Assembly (NCBI GenBank): GCA_023376005.1
Contig: CM042145.1
Coordinates: forward strand, 101,989,091 to 102,053,090
Length of the DNA: 64,000 nucleotides
Direction: 5' to 3'
Origin: Doryteuthis pealeii
Lineage: Eukaryota; Mollusca; Cephalopoda; Myopsida; Loliginidae
In this document: one piece after another, positions 30,414 to 41,477 of the stretch
Numbering within the stretch: position 1 is the first letter of the stretch
Layout of the letters: each line of letters opens with the position of its first letter
Position numbers and translations under genes: made by a program
The notes under the pieces: model-generated
What the model was told of the DNA's origin: nothing
Database searches by the model: none
Seen by the model: the letters and a program-made list of their open reading frames with translations, nothing else

Positions 30414-30466
<53 letters not shown>
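30408..30466. repeat. (TA)n-(TG)n microsatellite
   Basis: TATATG then a long TA run continuing into TG repeats. Confidence 0.85.
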
Positions 30467-30601
30467 CAAACATACAAAGATGATTTGTATATCAGAATTT
30501 TCTACAATAATTTTTACAAAGATTTTGATGATAAAACCCGCTTTTATACAAGTTTGCATATCTTTCTATAGATATTGATTTCCCGGCCAAATATTTTTTT
30601 A

Positions 30602-30984
30602 TCTATTAATATTGGAGATTCGCTTCCGGTTTTTGTCTGTAACAAAAACTACGTCACTGCTTATGGCACATTACCCAAAATCGTCATAACATAGAATAAA
30701 TACACTGAAAATTTGAACATGCAACATTAGACAGTCCTCATTGTTTTTTAAAACAAGTTTTAATAAATACATGACTGGTACTATATATCTGTAGATAGTT
30801 TGTTTTATTTTAATACATATTTAAAGTTTACATTTCAAATTGTTTTATTTTTTAATCCTTTAATGAATTTGATGATTTCACTTACTTAGGGTACAAACTC
30901 TCTGACATTGAATTTTTAACTCCCATCAATATGTTTCAAAAGTCTATTTTTACATCGCCCGGAGAGCGTTTTTTATTTTGCTAG
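30602..30984 (+). mobile_element. Non-autonomous Helitron copy H6 (diverged)
   Basis: Starts TCTATTAATATTGGAGATTC after A and ends ATTTTGCTAG before T. GTCTGTAACAAAAACTACGTC corresponds to the GTAACCGAAACTAT block of the other copies. The 3' hairpin (CGCCCGGAGAGCG) is degraded. At 383 bp it is shorter than H1-H3. Confidence 0.75.
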
Positions 30985-31009
30985 TATTAATAACAACTGT
31001 TTATATAAC

Positions 31010-31385
31010 ATGTTCCACACAGGAGGATGTTGCTTATGAGTTCGACCTTGCTTCTCCAGCAGTGTCCCGCGTGTCTTGTCCGTCTTACTCGGATGGTTTG
31101 GGTGATATGTGGCAGGTGGCCGTACAGCTGCTTTCTCGTGGGGTGCTGTTTCCATGTCTTGTTCAGGATCACCTGCAGCATTCTTGTGCAGCTCCCATCT
31201 AGTTTATTCTCTCCAGCACATTGGCACGCCAGTGTCGGCCGACCAGCGAAGACGTACATTGATCAGTTCTGTGCGGATACAGGATGCTGCACAGAGGACC
31301 TCCCGAGGATGATGAGCGATAGGGACGGATGGAGAGAGATTGTCATGGATATTCGCACCAACAGCGCGACATGATGATGACGATA
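31010..31385. pseudogene. LINE fragment (family 2) with internal inversion
   Basis: The left part (about 31012-31215) encodes LINE C-terminal sequence on the minus strand: Glu-Asn-Lys-Leu-Asp-Gly-Ser-Cys, Trp-Lys-Gln-His-Pro, Leu-Tyr-Gly-His-Leu-Pro. The right part (about 31215-31374) encodes the following segment on the plus strand: Ser-Val-Gly-Arg-Pro-Ala-Lys-Thr-Tyr, Asp-Arg-Asp-Gly-Trp-Arg-Glu, then a stop and a GATGATGACGA tail. A single-orientation relative lies at 35370-35785. This is the structure left by twin priming. Confidence 0.85.
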
Positions 31386-31445
31386 TAACATGTGCATTGT
31401 ATTAGGTTGTGCTCTTATAGTAACAGTTATCATAGAAAATAAAAA

Positions 31446-31625
31446 TGGCAACCATAGTTCAAATTCAGGATGAGGAGGCTGTTTGTATTTCACTTCATGC
31501 TAATGGAAAAAGGCATTAATCCATTGTTCTCCCCCTAGCTATGGGTAAATAGTAGGGGAAACTGTTTCTTAGCCTTGATAAGGCAACCAGTCTAAAAGAA
31601 GAAAAACTTAATTGAAATGTTCTTA
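31446..31625 (+). mobile_element. Partial tRNA-derived SINE, family A
   Basis: TAGTTCAAATTCAGGATGAGG, CTAGCTATGGGTAAATAGTA and CCTTGATAAGGCAACCAGTC are present. The 3' end is missing. Confidence 0.65.
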
Positions 31626-31975
31626 AAACATTTAGATTGCAATGAAGTGTTTATCCATTTAAAGTGATTGTGAAGATATAGTTTTAGTCCCAATCATATG
31701 ACTTTGCCTTGGCTGATTGGGAAACTGTAAATGTCTGACTTAGAATAGAATGGAAATAGAGCCTAAAACAGTACAGACAAACTAAAATGATATGCAAATA
31801 GAATGTATTTTGTTACTTATTTTCATCTTAATATCAAATATAATATTTGATTCAAACACTGAAAGACTGTGTGGATATCCTCAATCATCTCAACATTCAA
31901 ACAAATTTATTCAACATACAAAAAGCATTATACAGTTATTATGCAATTAACATACATAAGTATTGTAATGTCACA

Positions 31976-32589
31976 TCTTATTATAATGGAGATTATGTGT
32001 TTGTTTGTCTGTAACCGAAACTATATCACTACTCAAGTCACTATCCATTTAGTTATTATACATCACATTCTCCATGAATCATTTTTATTTAAGCCTCAGT
32101 TATTAATAAAATTGTTTTTCATTATTAAAACTGCTGGTCTACGTACTAATAACATGCAATTGTATTTATATGTACAACAAAAAGTGGTTTACTGTGTGAA
32201 CAGGAAGGCTAATTTGCATATTGATATTTAAAATTTGATTTAAAAAAATATGTGCTTGGTATTGTTGATTTCTAATTATTTGATTTTATCTTAATGAATA
32301 TGAGCAAAAATCTCGGAGATAAAACTTAAAAGAAATCAATTAACAAAAAGAAATAACTGTAATTTTATTCTTTACTTTCTTATTTAACTAAATAGTTAAA
32401 TTAGAAAAGTTTAGCAAGGAAAGACGGGGGGTGGAAGAGGAAGCTACAGCTGTTTTACTTTTCGATTATACCCCTCTCTGTTTCAAATCATTTTATCTGC
32501 ATTCTTATTTAGTTTATTTAGACTTTCTAATTTAATATGATATTTTATGACATTAATACTTGCACCCGGAGGGTGCATATATTTGCTAG
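31976..32589 (+). mobile_element. Non-autonomous Helitron copy H5, full length
   Basis: TCTTATTATAATGGAGATTA at the start (after A); TTGCACCCGGAGGGTGCA hairpin, then TATATTTGCTAG at the end (before T). At 614 bp it is the clearest plus-strand copy and serves as the reference for the family. It encodes no recognisable Rep/helicase. Confidence 0.9.
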
Positions 32590-32674
32590 TGTACATAATA
32601 TAAATAATAGAAGAAAAATTTTACTATATCATATGTAATAGAAAACTGCTAAACTGACTTCATTATATATATTT

Positions 32675-32945
32675 ACCAACCCCTCCACATAATCAGGATG
32701 TGTACAAGGTCAATTTCTTAAGCGGAGTTTAATAGGATTTAATTCAGAGTTTTCCTTCTCCTAGATTAGTTACCTAGCCAAAGTTGAAGAGCCCAGTCTG
32801 CCCTATTATTTACCATAGCTGGAGGGAGAGTAGTTGGATGCATATCTTTTCCAAAGTTATTAGTGCTATGTGAAATGCAAACAGCCTCATCCAGAATTTG
32901 AACTTGGTTTGATGAGTTCATTTCCCACGACTCTAACCATTAGAT
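32675..32945 (-). mobile_element. tRNA-derived SINE, family A
   Basis: ACCAACCCCTCCACATAATC to TAACCATTAGATATC, with the full body in between. A small deletion affects the GTGACACAAGG block. Confidence 0.78.
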
Positions 32946-32990
32946 ATCTACAGTATAGCTATTAATTACATAGCATCTAAATTGTATTAA

Positions 32991-33226
32991 GGGGTTGGTT
33001 TAGCTCGGTAGAGCAGTCGCTTGGAATCACAAGATTCCTAGTTCGATTCCAGTCCTCAGCCAACTCAACAAGTTGCATAACTTGAGTAATCTGATCTGTG
33101 TAGCAAAGTAAGGATGGTAGGTGTCACGTTCAACCTCAGCAAAAACAATTTCCCTGGTCTAACATTAGTGAAAAGGGGATAGACTCCTTTACTGTCTGGC
33201 TGATAAGCCACTCCTCAAACTTTACT
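32991..33226 (+). mobile_element. tRNA-derived SINE, family B
   Basis: A clear tRNA-like head: TTTAGCTCGGTAGAGCAG (A box) and CTAGTTCGATTCCAG (B box), then CCAACTCAACAAGTTGCAT and the body to CAAACTTTACTTA. Absent from copy 1 of segment S. Confidence 0.85.
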
Positions 33227-33250
33227 TATGACTAGGTATTGTTTGTATTT

Positions 33251-33534
33251 ACCAACCCCTCCACACAAGCAGGATGTGACACAGTCAATTCTTAATTGGA
33301 GTTTAATAGGTTTTAATTCAAAGTTTTCTTTTTCCTAGACCAGTTGCTATACCAAGGTTAAAGAGCCCAGTCCGCCCTACTATTTACCCATAGCTGGAGG
33401 GAGAATAGTTGGATTCATAACTTTCCCAAGGATATTAGCACAATGGTAAATGCAACCAGCCTTGCCCAGGATTTGAACTCGTGTTACTGTATCCATTTCT
33501 TTTGACGACAACCTTTACATTATGTGCACCTCCA
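33251..33534 (-). mobile_element. tRNA-derived SINE, family A
   Basis: ACCAACCCCTCCACACAAGC to TATGTGCACCTCC with the full body. Absent from copy 1 of segment S. Confidence 0.82.
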
Positions 33535-33837
33535 TATTACTAGGTATTATAAGTAATCAAGATATGATTTAAAATATACAGGGAGATGTATAAAGGTTAT
33601 ATGTATATACTATGTAATTTTAAGGGACATTTTGGATCAGCAGGAAGTCCTGGGAGCAATCTCCACGTGGATATCAAGAGATGATTGTTTATAGGTTTAT
33701 ATATGTGAACATTATACAATAATGGTTATTGTGTACAACCTGTTTGTTGTTATATGGGAGTTTTGCGATCCTTGGGGGTGGGTGGGTCCTGGAATCAATC
33801 TCCCTATGGATACTGAGGAATGACTATATAGAAGTTC

Positions 33838-33873
33838 ATATATATATACTCACGCACACACACACACACATAC

Positions 33874-33934
<61 letters not shown>

Positions 33935-34031
33935 TAAGAATGGCTGACACGTGCATACTTTCTATTGATATAAGAGATTTTTGGAAACTGCAGGAGGAGG
34001 GTTCCTGAAATCAATCTCCCTATAAATACTT

Positions 34032-34073
<42 letters not shown>

Positions 34074-34160
34074 GAATACACATGTGCACGGACACTCATA
34101 TACACACAAAGAATGGTTAATTTGTGCATACTCTTTGTTGATATATATATATATATATAT
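33838..34160. repeat. (CA)n/(TACA)n/(TA)n microsatellites
   Basis: Compound array at 33838-33933, TA arrays at 34033-34072 and 34140-34160. Tyr-Ile and His-Thr frames here are repeat translations. Confidence 0.85.
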
Positions 34161-34465
34161 CACTAACCAAGTTCACATTCTGACCCAAATACCATTTAAT
34201 CTAAGGACCTCAGTTGCTTTTGTAATTCTATACAATGTTTATATACTTAATAATAGTTGAAATTCAATTCTATTTTTAACTCCTTTTCCCTTTCTGTATC
34301 TTTGTTTACAAAAGATGACAGGCATTTAATGTCCCCCCCTTGAAATAGCTGTTAGCAAACTATTCATCCAGTGATTTTTTTTTCCTGTCAGCAGAAAGTC
34401 TTTTCTCATTCAATTATCCCAGAGGAATTAATGATCCGGCCTCATCTGGTGAAGACATCAGTATA

Positions 34466-34632
34466 TATATTGATACTCATGTTCCTTAATTGTACAACTG
34501 TTATCATCTTGCAACACCCCCTGGTAAAAAATGAGCCAGTCCAAATAGTCCAAGAGGAAAAGCCAAAATGTAAATCTATAGATTAATACTCGTGTTCCTT
34601 AATTGTATGACCGTTATCATCTTGCAACACCG
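34466..34632. repeat. Pair of ~55-bp direct repeats
   Basis: GATACTC..GTTCCTTAATTGTA and GTTATCATCTTGCAACACC occur at 34468-34520 and 34585-34632, with about 65 nt between. No gene recognised around them. Confidence 0.65.
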
Positions 34633-34934
34633 TCATGTTTTAGTATATCTATAATTTATAATATAATAAGAACCTTAGTATCCAAGTACATTTTTCCTAA
34701 ATGCAATACATTAAATATCTATGTATGTGCAGCTTTGCACAGCTAATACTTGACAGCTGACCATTCTACAAAAAACAAAATTATATTTCTTTTTATCTGA
34801 AGTTTTCAAAACAATTGTCTTTGACCCAGGTTAAATCACCACTAGAATATTTGATGTTAACTGCATAATGTATGAGTTAGTGTAACAGAGCACAGACTCA
34901 TACCCACACATATACAAGCCATAAGCAATTAGAC

Positions 34935-35095
34935 TTGTTGCCACTGCTGAAATGCATAACCCACCACCTAACTGTGCTCACATCCTCTATTTGGTCTCTA
35001 TAAGCAAATGGGAAGTATCATTCATATCATTGTTGCCACTGCTGAAATGCATTTCCCACCACCTAACTGTGCTCAGATTTAGTGTTTGGTCTCTG
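34935..35095. repeat. Pair of ~65-bp direct repeats
   Basis: TTGTTGCCACTGCTGAAATG, then CCCACCACCTAACTGTGCTC and TTGGTCTCT, occurs at about 34935-35000 and 35029-35095. Confidence 0.65.
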
Positions 35096-35369
35096 CGAAT
35101 GTTCAGCAGTTGTCAGTGAATATCAACGGGTGCAATTTTCTTTTGTATGGATGACTGCAATAATATCTCTGTTTTCATATCAAATGTGATTTCACCAGAG
35201 TGCTGCTCAGCTGCTATATCTAACAAGGCAAAATAAGATTATGGGTTATTTGTTGGAAGGTTCAAGTTCTACTGCCATACCACCAACATTTGCCTCTGAG
35301 ACAACAGGAAGTATTACTTTTAGAGTGAGCCTCTTACAAGTGCAACACGCACTCTTGTTTACTCCTGAT

Positions 35370-35785
35370 GAAAAAGTGCTGCTGTATGGCTGCACTACTT
35401 GGACTCTAACGAGGCGCCTGGAGAATAAGCTAGATGGGAGCTGCACAAGAATGCTGCGTGCAATCTTGAACAAGTCGTGGAAACAACACCCCACAAGGAA
35501 GCAGCTGTATGGCCACTTGCCCCCTATCTCACAAACCATCTGAGTGAGATGAACAAGACATGCTGAACTCTGCTGGAAAAGCAAGGACGAAATCATAAGC
35601 AACATTCTCCTGTGGAAACCAGCACATGGACATGCTAATGTGGTCCACCCAGCAAGGACCTACTCTGCATGGATTCTGGATGCTGCACAGAGGACCTGCT
35701 GGAGACAATGAATGATAGACAAGGTTGGCAAGAGATTGTCATGGATATCCGTACTAATTGTGCGACATGATGATGATGATGATGA
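35370..35785 (+). pseudogene. LINE pol C-terminal fragment (family 2)
   Basis: The frame includes Leu-Tyr-Gly-Cys-Thr-Thr-Trp-Thr-Leu-Thr, Leu-Glu-Asn-Lys-Leu-Asp-Gly-Ser-Cys and Trp-Lys-Gln-His-Pro. A later, frame-interrupted part ends in ATTGTGCGACATG and a (GAT)n tail. This is the region downstream of the reverse transcriptase in a non-LTR retrotransposon. The simple GAT tail marks its 3' end. Stops and shifts make it a pseudogene. Confidence 0.82.
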
Positions 35786-35849
35786 TGTGTCATATAGTAC
35801 CTAAATAATGAGAATGGAATCATCTATTTTTCCTATAAATAATGTCTGT

Positions 35850-35995
35850 CGAAACCTCGGAAGAGAGAAAGAACAAGATCTCATGAGACTTGTTAATTCA
35901 ACCTAGCAATTGCTAATTAGTATGTTCACTTTGTATCTTTGCTTAGTAAACCTTGCCGTGTTTCTTCCTATTATTTCTGTTAACTCTGATGTTCA
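35850..35995 (-). repeat. Dispersed inverted monomer of the 175-bp repeat
   Basis: CAAGATCTCATGAGACTTG, TAGCAATTGCTAATTAGT, TTGTATCTTTGCTTAGTAAA and TTTCTTCCTATTATTTCTG are the inverse of the 19062-19746 unit, present once. Confidence 0.75.
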
Positions 35996-36592
35996 ATTTA
36001 AAACAATGAGGAAAATCATTTTTTTTTTTTTTGTGAAAACTTGCTCTATCTATTGGTGTTATTGTGTTCCTTCTATCTGTTGTAGTTTTCATGGAAATAA
36101 ACTAGAGGCATTACTTTTGGTGCAGCGCCTTTACTTCTTTCTTGAGAGATGAATAAAGGCTTTTGTTTCTTGAGGCATAGATTTAAATACTCAGTTGATG
36201 GTAACAAAATCAGTGTCTTATTTATTTATTTTAACACATTAAGAACATTGTCAAGGAGAAAGAGCAAAAAAACTATCACAGATAAGATATGCAAGTTTTC
36301 TACTCAATGGTTGTAGGTCACATCCTGTCTACAGGATTTCCTGCTTAAAAAGACAAACACTTAAAATATTTCCACATTTCATTGATTGTTAATCATATCT
36401 GAATTTTAAGCCAATTATATGTTGCTTAATACTTTGCCTTAATGTCCCAAAAAAAATTGGTTTAAAAGAAAACAAAAAAAACAAAATGTTGGCAGAGATA
36501 AAATTACATATTTGGCTAACATTTGCGTCATGATTTATTCAAATAGCTCAGACCAGACATAAAAGAATACCAAGAAGACAATTGACATTCAT
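35996..36592. other. Unassigned stretch
   Basis: AT-rich, poly-T at 36018; no gene or shared repeat recognised. Confidence 0.4.
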
Positions 36593-37150
36593 TTGAAGAA
36601 ACATTAAAAGAATGGATCTGTTGAAGAAACATTAAAAAAATGGATTGAAGAACTGGATCTCTTGAAGAAACAATTAATGGATCTCTTGAAGAAACATGGA
36701 AAGAATGGATCTCTTGAAGAAACATGGATCTCTTGAAGAAACATTTAAAAAATGGATCTCTTGAAGAAACATTAAAGAATGGATCTCTTGAAGAAGATTT
36801 TTAAAAAATAGACTCTGAAGAAACATTAAAAAATGGATCTCTTGAGAAACATTAAAAATGGATCTCTTGAAGAAACATTTAAAAATGGATCTCTTGAAGA
36901 AACATTTTAAAAAAAATGGATCTCTTAATGGATCTCTTGAAGAAACATTTTTAAAAAATGGATCTCTTGAAGAAACATTTTTTTAAAAATGGATCTCTTG
37001 AAGAAACAGAAACATTTTTAAAAAATGGCTCTCTTGAAGAAACATTTTTAAAAAATGGCTCTCTTGAAGAAACATTAAAAAAATGTACTTCTTGAAGAAA
37101 CATTAAAAAAAACGACTTGAAGAAACATTAAAAAGAATGAAGAAACATTG
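36593..37150. repeat. Minisatellite, ~27-35-bp unit, about 18 copies
   Basis: Unit of the form GGATCTCTTGAAGAAACATT followed by a variable A-run and T. Units differ mainly in the length of the A-run and by loss of GGATCTCTT in the last few. Length changes are not multiples of three, so it is not coding. Confidence 0.9.
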
Positions 37151-37918
37151 AATTTTTCTCCTATTTGTGCATATATGGTAAAAAATATACATATGCCATG
37201 TCCTAATAAACTGTACATTAAAATAACCATACCGTAAAAAATTCAACCAACCAACCAAACCTCCATTTTGTGAGAAAGAAATGGAATCAGCCAGAGAACA
37301 TTCTGATAAAAGGACATTTAATTTTTATCAAAAGATGAGAAGAAATAAAAAAAATAAACAGCCTTTCCTTTTTTTAATCAATTTTTTTTTTTTTTTTTTT
37401 CATATTTTTGTCCCCTTTCCATCTTTATCTTTGTCTGAACGATTCATAGTAACAAAGCAAAGCAAAGTTATGCTTTTGTAAAAAATTAATAACAAGAAAA
37501 TATTGGCGGTCCCTTGCCCTCCTCATCTGTGTGCTTTTCAGATAACAAAAATAACAAAGGCTGACACTCTCTGTATTTTTACTTAAAAATTTTTTTTTTC
37601 CTCTTTACATTTTATTACCTGTGTATACCTTGAAGACCTAACATGTGTAGCCTGCACCCTTCCATATATATATATATATATATATTCTGAGGGAGGAGAG
37701 AGGGCAGACAGGCAGGTGTATCTATAGATGCATACAAGGATTTCTGTTGCTTTCTTTTCCGTATTGTTCCTGTTGTCACAGGGACAATGTCAAGAAAACT
37801 GAGGGAGAAAATGAACCAAAATTGTTTTGGGAATTTTTGAATTGGTCAAATCAAACAAAGTTGTTTTTCTTCTATTATATCTATTAAAGATGAATTCTAC
37901 CATCCCCAAAATCAGCTT

Positions 37919-37919
<1 letters not shown>
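37151..37919. other. Unassigned stretch with poly-T runs
   Basis: Contains a CCAACCAACCAAAC tail-like phrase near 37245 (possible family C end), poly-T at 37382-37400 and a TA tract at 37663-37685. No gene recognised. Confidence 0.45.
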
Positions 37920-38395
<476 letters not shown>

Positions 38396-38502
38396 TTTCT
38401 GTAGTTAGGATCTTTCCACGTGTGGTTTAACCAAGCTGATACAGGTAGACCATAAGGAGAGCTCAATGTGCCTAATACCAGTAAGTAGAAGGACAGAGCA
38501 AG

Positions 38503-38612
38503 ATATTTAGTAAATGAAGAAAAAACTCTAAACTTGCTTCATTACAATAATTTATAATAACAGTTGAAATAAATGAAGCAAGTTTAGAGTTTTTCTTCAT
38601 TTACTAAATATA
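38503..38612. repeat. Hairpin with ~40-bp arms
   Basis: ATTTAGTAAATGAAGAAAAA continues to CTTGCTTCATT and is inverted almost exactly at 38566-38612, around a ~22-nt loop. It is flanked by TA/TG microsatellites at the right. Confidence 0.8.
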
Positions 38613-38628
38613 TATATATGTGTGTGTG

Positions 38629-38661
<33 letters not shown>

Positions 38662-38682
38662 GTGTGTGCATGTATACATATA

Positions 38683-38727
<45 letters not shown>

Positions 38728-38790
38728 TACACACACACACACACATGTGCATGTATATATGTAAGTGCATATGTGTGTATATATATATGA
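38607..38790. repeat. (TA)n/(TG)n/(CA)n array
   Basis: Alternating TATA, TGTG and ACAC blocks with CATGTATA links, several of them mutually inverted. Confidence 0.85.
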
Positions 38791-39309
38791 GATAGAGGGA
38801 GAAAGGTCACTAAACCTGGTCTCACTACAGTAAAGAAAGATTTCATTGTTATGTTAGTACAATACATTACTCAGTGCCACTTGAAGACAGAATAACTACG
38901 TTGACTACAATAAATTTCTCTCCTTTTTTTTTTTACTCACTCCCTATAACATTTTTATATTTCCTTTTTTTCCCCTCTCAGCATCACTTAATTTCTTTTC
39001 ATTTTCAATTTCTTTTTCCTTTTAACTTATTCTCACTTCAAATTCTTCTTGTGATCTTTTATTTATTTCTTCTGTTTATTTGAATGATTTGAAAGGATTT
39101 CAATCAATTGATGCTCCTGCATTCACAACTTGCTAATATGATTTGATGTCACCACCATATATGGACTCTCTCGTCGATTTTGATGCACGAGGGTTCATCC
39201 AATGAACAACCTACATAGTGTTTTGTTTATAGTGGTGAAGGCTTGTGTTGGACCATCCGCACTTATTGGCACAGTCGATAGGAAACAATTGGTGCACAAG
39301 CGTTTTTCA

Positions 39310-39529
39310 AATTCAGAGTTTTTCCTTCTCCTAGACTGGTTACCTACCAAAGTTAAAAAGCCCTCTCTGCCCTACTATTTTACCCATAGCTGGAGGGGGA
39401 ATATATGTATTCATACCTTTCCCAAGGGTATTAGTGCTATATGAAATGCAAACAGCTATGTCTATGATTTGAACTCTGGTTGATGAGTCCATTTCCTACG
39501 ACTCTAACCGTTATGCCACGTGCATCCAT
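39310..39529 (-). mobile_element. tRNA-derived SINE, family A, 3'-truncated
   Basis: From ATTCAGAGTTTTTCC to TAACCGTTATGCCACGTGC. The GTGACACAAGG/GGTTGGTAAAT end is missing. Confidence 0.75.
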
Positions 39530-39719
39530 AATGTCACCACCAATAGACAAGTAAATTCTGCCATTACTCATGTAAAAGATCCCATCATCTATAGTAACAA
39601 CTAGTATGGATGTATATTATTTAACAGAAGATATAAAATTTAATTTTGTAATGACTTTGATGATAGAAAAAAGTTAGCTCCAAGTGAGTATTGGGATTTA
39701 TGTCCCTTTATATATATTT

Positions 39720-39990
39720 ACCAACTCCTCCGCACGAGCAGGATGTGACACAAGGTCAATTTCTTAAGCAGAGTTTAACAGGTTTGAATTCTCCTACTAG
39801 ACTGGTTATCTAACCAAGGTTAAAGAGCCCAGTCTGCCCTACTATTTACCCATAGATGGAGGGAAGTAGTTGTTTTCATACCTTTCCCAAGGGTATTAGC
39901 GCTATGTGAAATTCAAATAGCATCATCAAATTGAACTTGGATGGATGAGTCCATTTCCTATGACTCTAACAATTACGCTATGCGGCTACA
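39720..39990 (-). mobile_element. tRNA-derived SINE, family A, full length
   Basis: ACCAACTCCTCCGCACGAGC to TAACAATTACGCTATGCGGC. A small internal deletion removes the CAGAGTTTTCC block. Confidence 0.78.
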
Positions 39991-40405
39991 TATTTTATGA
40001 CCCTTATAGGGTACCACTTTTATAGGGTACCACTTTTTAGGGTACCACTTTTTTTCGATTGTCATTAGATCATGAAAGAAAAAGGGTTCACCCTAAAAAA
40101 AAAAAAAAAAGCCGATGATATTCTGCAAAACTATTGAAGTTGTGGACTACACAGCTGAGCTAGCACTTTTCGCAAATACACCTGTACAAGCCGAATCTCT
40201 ACTGCATAGAAGGCAGCAAGAGGCATTGGCCTCTATGTGAACACAATAAAACTGCATTCATATGTTTTAAAAAAAGGCAGAGGTATCTCCACACTACATT
40301 ATTCTTTCTCTATATATATCTCATCACTTGTTGCTTGAAGCATTTCATTTCCTTTCTCTAATTGTTCTTCTTTTGTAATGTATGGTAGCCTAACATGGAT
40401 AATCT

Positions 40406-40437
<32 letters not shown>

Positions 40438-40480
40438 ACTCTTTTATTTTCTTACTCTAATTGTACTCCTTTTGTAATGT
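39991..40480. other. Unassigned stretch with short repeats
   Basis: TAGGGTACCACTTTTTATAG-like triplication at about 40005-40055 and a CT microsatellite at 40404-40438. No gene recognised. Confidence 0.5.
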
Positions 40481-40502
40481 ATATATATATATATATATAT
40501 CA

Positions 40503-40545
40503 TCCATAGACACTGTGTTTCGAAGTATCATATCTCTTCAGTTTG
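40503..40545 (-). ncRNA. Hammerhead-like module 4, minus strand
   Basis: On the minus strand CCAAA / TATGG can pair at four of five positions. CTGAAGA and GAAA are intact, and ACAC / GTGT precede C. Helix II is poor (GA..TC only). The same 3' flank, TGGATGA then (TA)n, is seen at 29912. Confidence 0.4.
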
Positions 40546-40801
40546 GCTAGAATTTGTACGCTACCTACAGCCGGGATAGAAACACGATTGATTCATCATC
40601 AGTCTGGCTGCTTAACTGCTCGGCCATTGTCACCTACAGAATGAGAAGGGGATTTTAACTGTTAAATACATACATTTGTATATATGTAAATCCCGCCATA
40701 GAGTGCTCATTCTTTTTATAGGAGAATGTTGCATTTACGCTTTAGTTGGCAGTCATCAGTGAAATCCCCTTCAATGTGCTCAACCCTCTGGGAGATGGGG
40801 A

Positions 40802-40843
<42 letters not shown>

Positions 40844-40913
40844 GGTAAAATGGATATTGAATCCGACAGTATGTGTAGAAAGTCTTGTAGAAAAAACAAG
40901 TTGTTAAAAATTT

Positions 40914-40964
40914 TTGCTGACAGAAATCTGTTTCGACATTATGAATATGTCTTTATCAAAGCAA
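40914..40964 (-). ncRNA. Hammerhead-like module 5, left arm
   Basis: Minus strand: TTGCT / AGCAA closing helix, core box TTGATAA (two changes from CTGANGA), extra A, GACAT / ATGTC helix II with a longer loop, GAAA, ACAGA / TCTGT helix III, then C. The helices are perfect but the core box is mutated. Confidence 0.45.
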
Positions 40965-41062
40965 CACTGTAAGCGGAAAAACAAAATAAATATATCATTA
41001 ATTACGAGGCACAGAACGCTCTCGATCAGTACCGGAATTTTCAAAAAATTAAAAAAAAAACG

Positions 41063-41107
41063 TTGCTTTGATGAAGACATAATGTCGAAACAGATTTCTG
41101 TTAGCAA
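41063..41107 (+). ncRNA. Hammerhead-like module 6, right arm
   Basis: TTGCT / AGCAA closing helix (5 bp), core box TTGATGA (one change), extra A, GACAT / ATGTC helix II (5 bp, loop A), GAAA, ACAGA / TCTGT helix III (5 bp, loop TT), then T. All three helices are perfect. Confidence 0.5.
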
Positions 41108-41144
41108 AAATTTTTAACATCTTGTTTTTTCTACAAAACTTTCT

Positions 41145-41195
<51 letters not shown>

Positions 41196-41477
41196 CACTT
41201 GTTGCTTGAAGCATTTCATGTCCTTTAATTGTTTCCCTTTTGTAGTGTATGGTAGCCTAACATAGATAATAAACTCTGGAGTTCCTGGTTTGACATTTTG
41301 GTGTCATGTAACCAACTATTTGTTTAATGAGTCAGCAATGACTACATTCGGGGGGGGGGGAGGAACCTGCTGATAAATTTTCTCCAGCCTTTGTGCCAAT
41401 CTCCAATTTCCTGTCGACATTTGTCTAATTTTAATAAGTCCAACAAATTGAGGCGACAATGTAATTAGTAAACATAC

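Larger units (their letters stand above)
32965..34035. repeat. Duplicated segment S, copy 2, with two SINE insertions
   Basis: Flanks TAGCATCTAAATTGTATTAAG and TATTATAAGTAATCAAGATATG are contiguous in copy 1. Here they are separated by a family B SINE (32991-33226) and a family A SINE (33251-33534). The right part has an expanded AC/TA microsatellite at 33838-33933. Confidence 0.8.
40838..41150. mobile_element. Palindromic element with a hammerhead-like module in each arm
   Basis: The left arm (GTAGAAAGTCTTGTAGAAAA, ..AAAATTTTTGCTGACAGAA) is inverted at the right (..TTAGCAAAAATTTTTAAC, CTTGTTTTTTCTAC). TA arrays lie on both sides (40805-40839 and 41155-41192). The left end GAATCCGACAGTATG matches the ends of the element at 29199. 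No protein is encoded. Confidence 0.7.

Noticed and set aside
36593..37150. Repeat-protein gene
   Set aside because: Unit lengths vary by non-multiples of three and stop codons occur in every frame.
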